A stretch of 64,000 nt of DNA, taken from Gnetum montanum. Its lineage: Eukaryota > Streptophyta > Gnetopsida > Gnetales > Gnetaceae. Position numbers and translations under genes: made by a program. Shown here one piece after another: positions 32,921 to 42,639 of this stretch (its first letter is position 1; each line of letters begins with the position of its first letter). Below the pieces are notes generated by a model. That model ran no database searches. It had not been told where the DNA came from and saw only the letters and a program-made list of their open reading frames with translations. The stretch is taken from assembly GCA_015680685.1 (NCBI GenBank), contig MNCI01037518.1, forward strand, positions 70,751 to 134,750, written 5' to 3'.

Positions 32921-33072
32921 GGTGTTAGCCTAGTGGTAAGACTCTTAATTTGGAAGCTTCAAGTCATTGGTTTGATTCTAGGAGATAGTGCTAAGTTATA
33001 AAATTCTAATTGAATTATATATTCTGGGGTGTATCTATATTATAATTATTTCAAGGTTTTAACACCCTTTGT
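32921..33072 (+). mobile_element. tRNA-derived SINE, copy 2
   Basis: A-box TTAGCCTAGTGGTAA is at 32925-32939 and B-box GGTTTGATTCT at 32969-32979. The body CTAAGTTATAAAATTCTAAT and TGGGGTGTATCTATATT matches copies 1 and 3. It lies 135 bp from copy 1 in opposite orientation, giving an inverted pair. There is no clear A tail. Confidence 0.8.
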
Positions 33073-34800
33073 ATATGCCTAAAATCTTGTGCATAATATA
33101 CCTTGGAACCACCCCTTATGTATTTATAAGGCTTAACTCTTAGATCTCTTAGTATGTATACATGTTTTATTACATTTCAAGTCTCTTAAGGTTTGGGCCT
33201 TAGACCTTTTTGTTATTACGTATTTGGAAATAATTTTATTTGTATTTATTTTCTTGATTATTATTTCTTGATATTTACTAATGATTGTTGTCTCTTGTGA
33301 ATGATACGTTCAAAGAATGGTGGTGGTCCATTGTCTATGTTTTTATTAATGTTCATTATATTTTAGGAAGTTCTTATTCACATAACAATTGATCTATGTG
33401 AATTACATAAACTAACATAGTTTATTTACTTTATATTTTTATGTTATTTGGCTTTGAAATAATGTAATAATATGGTTATGAGACATGTTAATAGATATTA
33501 AAAAATTTATTCCATTTATTTGTTTATTTTATCTTAGAACACATTCTTTGGCATGTGGGCTTATTCTTATGTTATTTTGATGACTTAAACTGTTGGTTAA
33601 CCATTGGAACCCCTTGTGGATATATGTGATCCTACGTTACAAAATAGATTATTTAATCAATATTCTTGGAATTGCCCAACCTTGAATTTGTGCCTATAAA
33701 TACTGATCAATGCTAGCTCTCTTGGCACCAATTGTGCATTTATTTCTCTTTTGCTCTCTTGCTTATGGTTGTGCATGGCAAATCTCTTACTAATTTTGGG
33801 TATGTACCTATCCCTATTTAGCAAAGCCTTGCTTCTAGCTAATCTCTCAAGGTAGACGAAACGTTTTTCATTCCATTAATTTTTCTCTTATAGCTCAATC
33901 CTCTTCAAAGCTACCTTGAAATTAATGTTAATGTAACTCTTGTTTTTGTTGTCAATTTAACCTTGGTTCGTATTTTCTCACTGTAATTCATTATTTTCAA
34001 CAATTTTTGCTTTGCATTTTGTGCTCTTGTTTCTCTTGTGGTACCTTCTTCTAGTGGCAGCAATGCAACAACATCTCTATATTAAAGAACAACTGTACCA
34101 ACAGTGGTGTCTAACAGAAATAACATCTTCATTCAGCATTAGCTAGTAGACATTTCGAGCATGTATGGGCACATTCGATGTATTGAAAAGCTAAGGACAC
34201 AACATTCAAGCTACTAACATTGGTAATTTGGTCATCTAAGTTGACATTGAAGCTGGACCATCAACCTAGGGGCATTGTAGACAGTATCAATAGGGTTCAT
34301 CAATGATGAATAAGCCACTAATATTTGGTGGTTAGTCATTTAGGTTCAGTTAACTTTTAGCCTAGGGGCATTGCAATTAGTATTAGTAGGGTTCATTAAC
34401 ACTTGATTTACATCAAAGCAATTGGTATGGGAATGGCTAGTGAGCCATCTAGGTTGACTTCAGAGTTGGCCTATCAATCTAGTAGCATTATAGTTAGTAG
34501 TAGGTCATATTTAAGGTGCTAAGAAGGAGCTAGAACTTAAGATAACTCTAGGGTCAATACTAGTCATAATGTAACTCAATAGTTGAAAATTAGTATGCAT
34601 TAGGATTTTTAACCCAATAGTTGGTTTGATCATATATGAGGGTTGAACTAGAAAGGTGAGGTATCATATCAAACAATCCTTGATGACTAGATAAGTTAGT
34701 ATCGATTTTATAGTTATTTCAAATGCTTAAAGCTGGAAACCTCACAGAAATACCATGGGAACCTAGGGTAAATCATGGATTAATGGTAGGCATTAATGAT
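33073..34800. other. Featureless region before element C
   Basis: T-rich noncoding DNA. CTCTCTTGGCACCAATTGTGC near 33720 has no paired context. I see no gene. Confidence 0.45.
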
Positions 34801-35597
34801 TGATGAGTGGCGAGATACCCCTACACTCAACCATACGAATACAAGCATAACATGTGCGATCCGGTCGAACTCCGCAGACTAAGTGCCTACACGCCTCATG
34901 GAACACTTAAGGTTAATTATTTGTTGTCTTCCCAGACTCACTTGTAGTTGTCACGGTGTATGGTTAAGTAAGTCTGAGGTATATGATTTTTATAGTCTTT
35001 TCTAGTTTTATCTCCTATGCTATTGAGGTGAAGGGTTGAAAGACTAATTACTAACTCTAACTAATGAACTAAGTCTAAATTAACCTAGCGTCAGCATCCG
35101 TTCCCACTTACCATTCACACCCTGAACCAATGCAACCATGGTTACCAAATGCTAATTGTTGTTGGGATCACCACGCTTAACACATGTGCTCGAAGCGGTC
35201 GTACTAAGGCACTTAACTAGGAGAGAAGGGTTGAGAAAGATTTAATAACTAATAAAACATTTAAATGGAAAATAGTAAATAACAATAAATAAATTCTAAT
35301 TAGCCTATTCCATGCACTGCAAGGTTTATCCAAGAAGCTCGTCTTTATTGCCGTACACAAACTTGTGTTCAGGTACAATGTCTGCTCGAATAAAGATCCA
35401 TTCACTCTGGAGTTCCTATTGCAGGCACATGGAAATTAATCTATCTTTGGAGTGGAAAAACTGCCAGAGTTTCGCTACAGTCTAGGCCTAGATGATGAAA
35501 CAAGGGAGAGTTGCCTCTTATTTATAGATATGATGGTGCATCACGATATCGTGGGGGAAATCGCAATGGCCGCGATATCGTGTATCGCATCCCATCA
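34801..35597 (-). repeat. 3' LTR of element C
   Basis: It is 797 bp, TGATGAGTGG...CCCATCA on the plus strand. In the first 200 bp I count 13 differences from the other LTR, 12 of them transitions. GATATCG occurs twice near 35543-35580, and the TATA region (minus strand CATATCTATAAATAAGAGG) is at 35514-35532. Confidence 0.9.
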
Positions 35598-35612
35598 TAC
35601 CCCCATGACTAA
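35598..35612 (-). other. Polypurine tract of element C
   Basis: The minus strand reads TTAGTCATGGGGGTA immediately before LTR start TGATGGGATG. Confidence 0.75.
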
Positions 35613-35772
35613 ATGAAAACTTGTCCTCGAGTTCCTTACAATAATATCGAGAAGGTATGAGATTATTAACACAAAGGAAACTAATGAGATGACTTGTGAA
35701 CGGATCATCATTACAAGACACAAAAAAACTGGTGTTCATGACAACAAGAGTGAACACCTTATTACATTGACA

Positions 35773-35958
35773 TCAGGCCTCATTTGGCAGCTGAGAAAGA
35801 AAGAGAGAAAGAAGTGTCACTACTGCCAATGCCAAGATTGCGCCTTTCGTTGTCCATCGGTAAGTGCACCATCGGTCTTGCTTCTTGCATAGTTGTTTCA
35901 GCGTTGCTCCATTCCAAGTGTTCCTTCCAGATCCGGTCCATTGTTGTATAATTGCCAT
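35773..35958 (-). CDS. Short ORF in the ORF3 position of element C
   Basis: The ATG at 35958 follows GTTGTGTGTGCAG, the same AG|ATGGC junction seen at ORF3 in A and B. It encodes 61 residues (MAIIQQWTGSGRNTW ...) with no premature stop. The C-terminal third, GAILALAVVTLLSLFLSQL, is hydrophobic and could be a membrane anchor. There is no similarity to the ORF3 of A or B beyond the start context. It may be a deletion product whose frame is accidental; its openness is only weak evidence of function. Confidence 0.4.
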   Translation of the reverse strand: MAIIQQWTGSGRNTWNGATLKQLCKKQDRWCTYRWTTKGAILALAVVTLLSLFLSQLPNEA

Positions 35959-36091
35959 CTGCACACACAACACAATCTTATATTAGCAAGGATAAATGAA
36001 TCATCATGCAATTAATACCTTGCTTCGGTGTAAGTCCATTGGCTAGGTTGTGGTATGGCTGATTGTAGATCTGGAGATATATTAATGATGA

Positions 36092-36196
36092 CTACCGAAG
36101 GTGTAGGGGTTAGGAAAAAATTGAAAAAATAGGGGCTAGAAGAAAATCGAAAAAATCGGGCCTCGTACCCCCATGACTAATCGTGAACCTTCGGTA
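36092..36196 (-). promoter_or_regulatory. PPT-like site framed by an 11-bp inverted repeat (element C)
   Basis: CTACCGAAGGT (36092-36102) and ACCTTCGGTAG (36186-36196) are perfect inverted arms around 83 bp. Just inside the right arm, on the minus strand, lies ATTAGTCATGGGGGTACG, almost the same as the terminal PPT. B has CTACCAAAGGTAAGC followed by GTCGTGGGG at the same place. Confidence 0.5.
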
Positions 36197-36339
36197 GCAT
36201 TAAAATGGAGAGAGAAAAGGAATAAGAAAGATAGATAAAAAGGGACAACTATGACATCGATGAAATGGATGTCAAGATGGAAATGAACAAAATAAAATAG
36301 ATTGCAAAAATGTTAGGGAAAAGAAGTTAACTAATGCAT

Positions 36340-37376
36340 CAAATAGGAATGTCAGTGGATCCTCCCCAAAGCAGGCTCATGCCCTTAATGACCTGACAAA
36401 CCCACATTCAAAGAGTCCGTAGGCTCTAGGAATGTCCTTTGGAACAAGAGTTAAAGTCTTAACCGCAAGAATTTACCAAAAAGAAAACAATGCATCAACC
36501 AAAATATACACTAATGATACAACCGGTAATGAGGTGAATAATGGAGAGAAGGATGGAGAGAAGAGAATGGAATGGAATCCCAAGAACAAGGTGGTGTACA
36601 GCCCCTTGTGTGGTTCATGATTTGTGTGACTTGGCAAGTCTCATTCCAACTTTGACCTGAAACCAACCACTTCCAGTGACTTCGCATCAATGCATTCGGC
36701 TAATCCATAAACTTGAGTAACAAGAATGCCTTCGTCCAAGAGCCACCACCATTCCGATGAAACAAATGAGGAGAGAATGGGAAGCGAGAAGGGCCTTAGT
36801 TAGAGGGAACATTTTTAGTTCCATAACTAGTGCTTGTAGCCTAAGGGATTATTTTGTCTAAGGGGTGTGCTTTGAATTCTCACTTTTCCTTTGTTTCTCT
36901 GTTTTTCCTTTTTTTTGTGTGTTTTGTGTTTTTATGCATGAGAACCACACCATGCAAAGACTTCTTATTTTTATTGACTTAGCTTCCCGATAATTGGGTA
37001 ACGTCGAAGTGGCAAGAAAACTCAAGAAGAAAACATCTAAGCACCCAAGAGAACAACCAACACAAATGCATCAAGTTCCCTTGAAGTCACACCCTTTTCA
37101 ATCCTTGAGTCCTTTCTTAGTTTGAGAAATGCCCAGTCACCGATTTGTTAAAGTTCTTATTTAGAAAGAGACTGTACATTTCCAAGCCGAGAGAGACCAT
37201 ACAAGTTGGTGGATGGATGGATGAAGTGAACTCATTGCCTGCCATATCAAAAGAACATACCTTAGTATCAACATAATGACTTAAAGGTAAAAACCAAACA
37301 TTGGCAATCAATATGAAAATAGTTCATACCATCATGAAGAACACTTATTGGGTGACAAACTTACAGGGTGGATCAC
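36340..37376 (-). other. Noncoding block shared with element B
   Basis: It is co-linear with B 10500-11230 on the opposite strand: GCCAATGTTTGGTTT, GGGTGTGACTTCAA, CCTCTAACTAAGGCCCTTC, GATGCGAAGTCACTGG and GAGCCTGCTTTGGGGAGGA can be matched in order. No coding potential. Confidence 0.65.
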
Positions 37377-37396
37377 ACACACACACACACACACAT
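37375..37396. repeat. AC microsatellite
   Basis: About eleven AC repeats inside element C. Confidence 0.95.
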
Positions 37397-37415
37397 ACAC
37401 AAAATGGAAAAGTAT

Positions 37416-37600
37416 AATGATGTTGTAAAATAAAAACAAGACGAGTTAAAGAAATTTGTAAAACAAAAACAAGAAAAGTGAAAGAAATTTGTAAAACAAA
37501 AACAATAAAAGTTAAAGAAATTTGTAAAACAAAAATGTGTAAGACAAAAACATGTAAAAAAAAAACATGCAAAACAAAAATGTATAAAAAAAAACTTAAA
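37416..37600. repeat. Roughly 33-bp tandem repeat (AAAGAAATTTGTAAAACAAA)
   Basis: Three clear units start near 37446, 37479 and 37512, with degenerate units (GTAAAACAAAAATG, CATGTAAAAAAAAAA) continuing to 37600. On the minus strand this is the T-rich tract after the post-pol PPT-like site. Confidence 0.8.
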
Positions 37601-37626
37601 AAGAACTGAGGGCCTCCAATGATTAG

Positions 37627-37650
37627 CATAGGTGGCCATCTCCCCCATGA
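37627..37650 (-). promoter_or_regulatory. Internal polypurine-tract-like site after protease (element C)
   Basis: The minus strand reads TCAGTCATGGGGGAGATGG followed by CCACCTATGCTAATC, matching B 10198-10228. It marks the right edge of the pol deletion. Confidence 0.5.
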
Positions 37651-37916
37651 CTGAATTGCAAGGGAGAGATCCAAAACAATGAACGCCTATTTGAATTTTG
37701 TAAAAGTGCCCAACTTCTCCCCATTGATGTTCTCAGATTAAGGGGTGAAAGTTGGCGACACTCATATTCCAATGTGTCTATGCCTTCATTGTTAACATGA
37801 GTTGTTTCCTCAGTTCATTCCGTGCATGTTGGGTTGCTCTTTCTAGTAGCTGTCAACCACGGGGTTTCTACTACTGGTGTGGTTGCTACATACAGGCACC
37901 TTTGAATTTGTGTTCC

Positions 37917-38385
37917 TTAGGCACACTGATTACATGGAAGAGATGTTGAACATTCTTCCATGTCATCACCCTTTGAGTCACTGTATGTGATGCATGAAAC
38001 TTTCTTCTTCTCGATCTTTTCATATATGTTTACCTTATATATCTCCAAGGAAAGATCGCGGACCCTAAGACATGCATCTATTGTGCTTAGCCATGCCCTT
38101 CCCATTACAATTGGGAAGTTCCCTTCATTGTTGTTAACTTCTATCACCGGGAAGTTAGTTGGGTAGGACCAACCACACAAAGCGGTAACTCCACCAATCC
38201 CAAGGGAATGGTGATGGACTAGTCTACTAGCTCCAGTTGAATGTTGCTCTTCTTAAGTTGGGACAGGTTCCAAGCTTGATACATTTCTCATGATATTAAA
38301 TTGAATCCGAAACCTGAGTCAAGAAGAGCGTTATGTGGTTTGTTCCCGATGATTTGTAAATAGATTAAGGGGCTTCCAGGATTAG
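37917..38385 (-). pseudogene. Aspartic protease of element C
   Basis: It reads LIYLQIIGNKPHNALLDSG then FNLIS, then FPVIEVNNNEGNFPIVMGR and AWLSTIDACLRVRD. The catalytic DSG is present. It lies downstream of gag in a different frame (the gag frame stops at 38462), so either a frameshift occurred or this reflects decay. There is no RT after it: homology to B fades near 37700 and resumes at the PPT-like site. Confidence 0.75.
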
Positions 38386-38459
38386 ATATTTTCCTGGGAA
38401 GGTGGCCTACCTTGATCCAATTGGTTACGATATGTGTTAACATAACCGTATACGTTAAG

Positions 38460-40954
38460 CTCTATTGTTGGACTGAAGGGTGCTCCGAAGTTTTAGATGG
38501 TGGAGGAGTGTACATAGGCTCAACCACTTGTTGTTGTGGGAGCTTGTCTAGGCTTCTGGTTCTGAAGAAAGGTCTTCTCTTTTTACAGTTGTCAGAACCA
38601 GCAGCAGGTTGAATGTTTACAGCTCTCATAGCATTTCGTTGCTGCGGTTGAGTGGGGAGTTCCCCTTGCATTGTTGGAGCAGGAGGTATGGGAACTATAG
38701 GTGGAAGAGGTGCGGATGGAGTTGGAGGACAGTAAGTATGTGGGGTGCCTCCCGGAGGAGAAGGAGTCCTCCTAAAGTACTCCTGAACTTGGTAGTGATG
38801 TTGGGAAGTTGTGTGACCCATGGAGTCACTTGGAGAAATCGACTACTGCACGTAGTAACCATAAGGATCGGGCTACTGGTAAGGGTACTCTTGTTTCGAT
38901 GGTGGTAGCCCCCATGACTGTGGGTATTGCCACTGCTGATGTTGCCCGATGGGTTGTGGTGGAGTTCCATTTGGATAGTACGTTAATGGTTGGTGGAACT
39001 GCCTTGGGTTACCTTGGGGATAAGGTAACCTTTGAGGTGTCTGCCGTTTGTTGAGTCTCAGGTTAAGTACATACACCCTAGACTCTTGTAGATGTGAGAT
39101 GATTGGACAACATCCCTTAGGATGGTCATATTGGCAGATCTCACATCCACCATCATCATCTATTTCTGAATCCACAACCTCATCGGAGATAGTAATTTTC
39201 CCCTTACCCTTGTTATGTGCAGGGCCTGAATCTCTCCGCTTTGTCTTGTTCTTGTCACTACTTCATTCCACCTTAGACTCTTCTACGATTTTCAGGACAG
39301 TTTCAAGTCTAGAGTTTAAGGAATCCCACAATTGATCCACATTAGCTGATACTTCTGTTGTTAGCTTTTAAATCTGCAAGGTTTCTCTGTTCACCAACTC
39401 TTTGAGTGGTAACTTATCCTCTTCATCGCAAAATTTCACTCCCTTCTTTCGAAGGGAAGGATCACGGTTGTATTCTTCTGCACTTTCTCTTTTTCGTAGC
39501 TCACCTTCTTCTTTTGCTACTTGTTCCAACAAGCGATGTACTTCATGGGCTCTAAGTTCTGATAATCTCCCTTGGGTATAAGTCCCAAGGGTTCTCCTAG
39601 TTTCATACCTTAGCCCATCTACGATGTGGCGAAGTTGGTCCCGTTGTGCGTAACCATGGCCTAGGCAACAATGTAACAATGCGTAGTAGTGGCCCATGGT
39701 AGCATCCAAGGGTTCATGAGTACCTTGCTTCCATCCTTGGATCTGCTTACGCAAATTAGACACTCTGGAGTACGTTTGATACTTATCGTTGAAGAGTTCT
39801 AACATCGTACTCCACCTCCTGATGGTTTCCGGCTCTAAGGACCGGTACCAACTCTCTGGTTTCTTAATGAGTGTCTTGGGAAATAACTTTAGTTTCTGCC
39901 ACTCATTCTCTATGTTTTTCAAGGCACAGGCATCATGGAATGCCTGTAAATGATGTTGCAGATCCACGTTGTATCCCCCTTCAAATCATGGGATATTATT
40001 CATGTCTAAGCGCTTGATCCGGCTATCTTTTAAATGCCTTGTTGGGATCCTAACTACCTCCGTTATATCAAGCATACTTTGGGTGGCAAGTAGGGGCTCA
40101 TCATGATCATCTCTTTCATGATGCCTATGATGTCTATGTTGTTCCCTACTGTCCCTTCATTCATGCCCTTGTCCTCGCTCTTGACTCTCTCGTCGAGGTT
40201 TCTCATTTTTCTACCTCTATCCTCACCGTTGTGCTCTCGATGACTATTCCCAGATGTGGAAGGAGAGGGTGAATGATGTGAAGAAGGAGAAGAAGAAGGA
40301 GAACCATCGCCATGATGATGTTTCTTGCCTTCTCTTCTGTGGCTTCGGCCTCGATCGTGATGATGATCTTAGTGCCCATCCTTGTTGTATGTTGTTGTTC
40401 CCTCAGTGAACAACTAGTGTTCATGGGGATCAGAACCAGGGTTGTGTATCATGGATCGCAGGTTCTGATACCCCACCTCCTCACTATCGTTACAAGGGGG
40501 AACATCTTTTGATAGAGAACCCGTTATGAGTGGCTCACCATCTCCCATTTCACTTAGAACGTGTGGGACCTCTTTTCCCTTCAACAGTGTATGTTGGCTC
40601 TCCTGCCTTGAGTCCCTCATACGTTGTAAAGTTGTGGGATGGTAATCCCTCATGTCAAAATCACCTATAACGTATTCAACATAGAGCTGAGTCATGCCGA
40701 TCTGTGCCAAAGAACGGAGGAGCATGTTGGGGACTGATCGATCTGAAGGTAACACTATGTTACTGCAAATCTCTCTAGCGCATCTGTTCATCCTGATGGA
40801 GGATAAAAGTAAAGTTAGGTATATACTCATCAGGATGAGTATATTCCACCCTATATTGCTGAGGAACTGGTAGATTTAGGTTATGTGTTTGATGCTGCCA
40901 ACTGTCCTTTGTATTATCCCTAGGTGGTGAATTGCTCTTATGAGAAGAAGACAT
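38460..40954 (-). pseudogene. Gag of element C
   Basis: The ATG at 40954 (MSSSHKSNSPP) matches B's gag start. The N-terminal domain (VEYTHPDEYIPNFTFILHQ) is followed by a frameshift near 40780. The gag domain at 39370-39967 is open for 199 residues (LQAFHDACALKNIENEWQ, RRWSTMLELFNDKYQ, EPLDATMGHYYALLHC). The zinc-knuckle-like CEICQYDHPKGCC is at about 39130. The Pro/Gln-rich C-terminus runs to 38462. It is better preserved than B's copy and very similar in the capsid region. Confidence 0.85.
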
Positions 40955-41076
40955 TGTTATTTATTGGTGTGCTATTTTACCGTTATATAAATTTTCGTTT
41001 AATTAACCCTAAGGTTTGTTTAAGCTCCCAACGATGTGAATGATCTCTTATGTTCTACTTAGCGCACAAACACTTA

Positions 41077-41096
41077 GTCCCTGGCAATGGTGCCAA
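41077..41096 (-). other. Degraded tRNA-Asp primer-binding site of element C
   Basis: The minus strand reads TTGGCACCATTGCCAGGGAC next to the LTR end, with two transitions from element A's PBS. Confidence 0.8.
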
Positions 41097-41908
41097 TGAT
41101 GAGTGGTGAGATACCCCTACACTCAACCATATGAATACAAGCATAACACACGCGATTCAGTTGAACTCCGTAAACTAAGTGCCTACACACCTCATGGAAC
41201 ACTTAAGGTTAATTATTCGTTGTCTTCCCAGACTCACTTGTAGTTGTCACGGTGTATGGTTAAGTAAGTCTGAGGTATAAGATTTTTATAGTCTTTTCTA
41301 GTTTTATCTCCTATGCTATTGAGGTGAAGGGTTGAAAGACTAATTACTAACTCTAACTAATGAACTAAGTCTAAATTAACCTAGCGTCAACATCCGTTCC
41401 CACTTACCATTCACACCCTGAATCAATGCAATTGTGGTTACGAAACGCTAATTGTTGCTGGGATCACCACGCGTAACGCACGTGCTCGAAGCGGTCATAC
41501 TGAGGCACTGAACTAGGAGAGAAGGGTTGAGAAAGATTTAATAACTAATAAAACATTTAAATGGAAAACAGTAAATAACAATAAATAAATCCTAATTAGC
41601 CTATTCCATGCACTACAAGGTTTATCCAAGAAGCTCGTCTTTATTGCCGTACACAAACTTGTGTTCAGGTACAATGTCTGCTCGAATAAAGATCCATTCA
41701 CTCTGGAGTTCCTATTGCAGGCACATGGAAATTAATCTATCTTTGGAGTGGAAAAACTGCCAAAGTTTCGCTATGGTCTAGGCCTAGATGATGAAACAAG
41801 GGAGAGCCGCCTCTTATTTATAGATATGATGGCGCACCGCGATATCGTGGGGGAAGACGCGATATCACGTACTCGATATTGCGAGGGATGCGATATCGCA
41901 TCCCATCA
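41097..41908 (-). repeat. 5' LTR of element C
   Basis: It is 812 bp and pairs with 34801-35597. GATATCG-type palindromes lie at 41840-41900 and the TATA region (CTATAAATAAGAGG, minus strand) at about 41812-41826. Confidence 0.9.
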
Positions 41909-41913
41909 ATGAT

Positions 41914-42480
41914 AATGTTAATGGTTATGTCAATTGGTAATTATTGTTGGTTCTAACAATGTACTTTATAACATAAGCCTCATCTTCCAACTTGTTCTAA
42001 GTGGCACTAAGATGATTTCCTCTATTATGAAGGTGTTCTATCCAATCCTACATGTGTTTTATGCAAAGCTTAGTTATGAGGCTTAGATGAAGGTTCTTGG
42101 TAATGTTGCAGATGCTAGATCATACTATGTTACAGGTGCATTGACTTATAATGAAGCTTTGGGAACAAAGGATTTAAGCATTGTTGTATTTTTGAAGTTA
42201 TGTTATGGATTTTTGTAAATGACCCTTTGATTAACTTCTATATCTATTATAACTTATAGGTTAAGGATTGTGATGTTGGAGTAAAATTGAATGGATTTGT
42301 TAAGTGATTTATTTTTTATAGGTTATTCAAGTAAACTTATTGGTTTATAAGTTTCATACTAGGTGATTTAAATTTTTCCAGTCATTTAATTTTATTTTAA
42401 GTTTTGCATATGAAACATAGGGATTTCTAAGAACTTTAATCATGCCCCTTTGGCAATTTTATCAATTTACCTATGCTTAG
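41914..42480. other. Flanking sequence right of element C
   Basis: AT-rich noncoding sequence with no feature seen. Confidence 0.5.
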
Positions 42481-42483
42481 GAT

Positions 42484-42625
42484 GGTTGGAATCCAAAATA
42501 AGTGAAACATAGGTATACCCCAAGACATATAGTCCAATTAGAACTTTATATAACTCAACATTGGAAATCAAACCTATGGCTTGGAGTTTCCAAATCAAGT
42601 ATCTTACCACTAGGCTAACATCTTT
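42484..42625 (-). mobile_element. tRNA-derived SINE, copy 3
   Basis: On the minus strand, A-box TTAGCCTAGTGGTAA (42604-42618) and B-box GGTTTGATTTC (42564-42574) are followed by GTTGAGTTATATAAAGTTC and TTGGGGTATACCTATGTTTC, as in copies 1 and 2. It ends TTTTGGATTCCAACC without a clear A tail. Confidence 0.8.
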
Positions 42626-42639
42626 GGGGTGTGATAATA

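Larger units (their letters stand above)
34801..41908 (-). mobile_element. Element C: gag-protease LTR retrotransposon lacking RT and integrase
   Basis: The LTRs are 34801-35597 and 41097-41908. The target duplication ATGAT is perfect at 34796-34800 and 41909-41913. The PBS is a decayed tRNA-Asp type at 41077-41096 and the PPT lies at 35598-35612. Minus-strand order: LTR, PBS, gag, protease, PPT-like site, noncoding block shared with B, second PPT-like site, short ORF, PPT, LTR. Relative to B, the segment between about 7620 and 10170 (RT, RNase H, integrase) is absent and ORF3 is reduced to a 61-codon frame. It is 7.1 kb and depends on pol in trans. Confidence 0.88.

Noticed and set aside
32925-32979. 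Possible functional tRNA gene
   Set aside because: Boxes A and B are present, but no cloverleaf can be closed and the same long tail occurs in two other copies, so it is a SINE.
35217-35405. 62-codon ORF present in both C LTRs (also 41513)
   Set aside because: Identity reflects LTR duplication; no known domain and no suitable start context.
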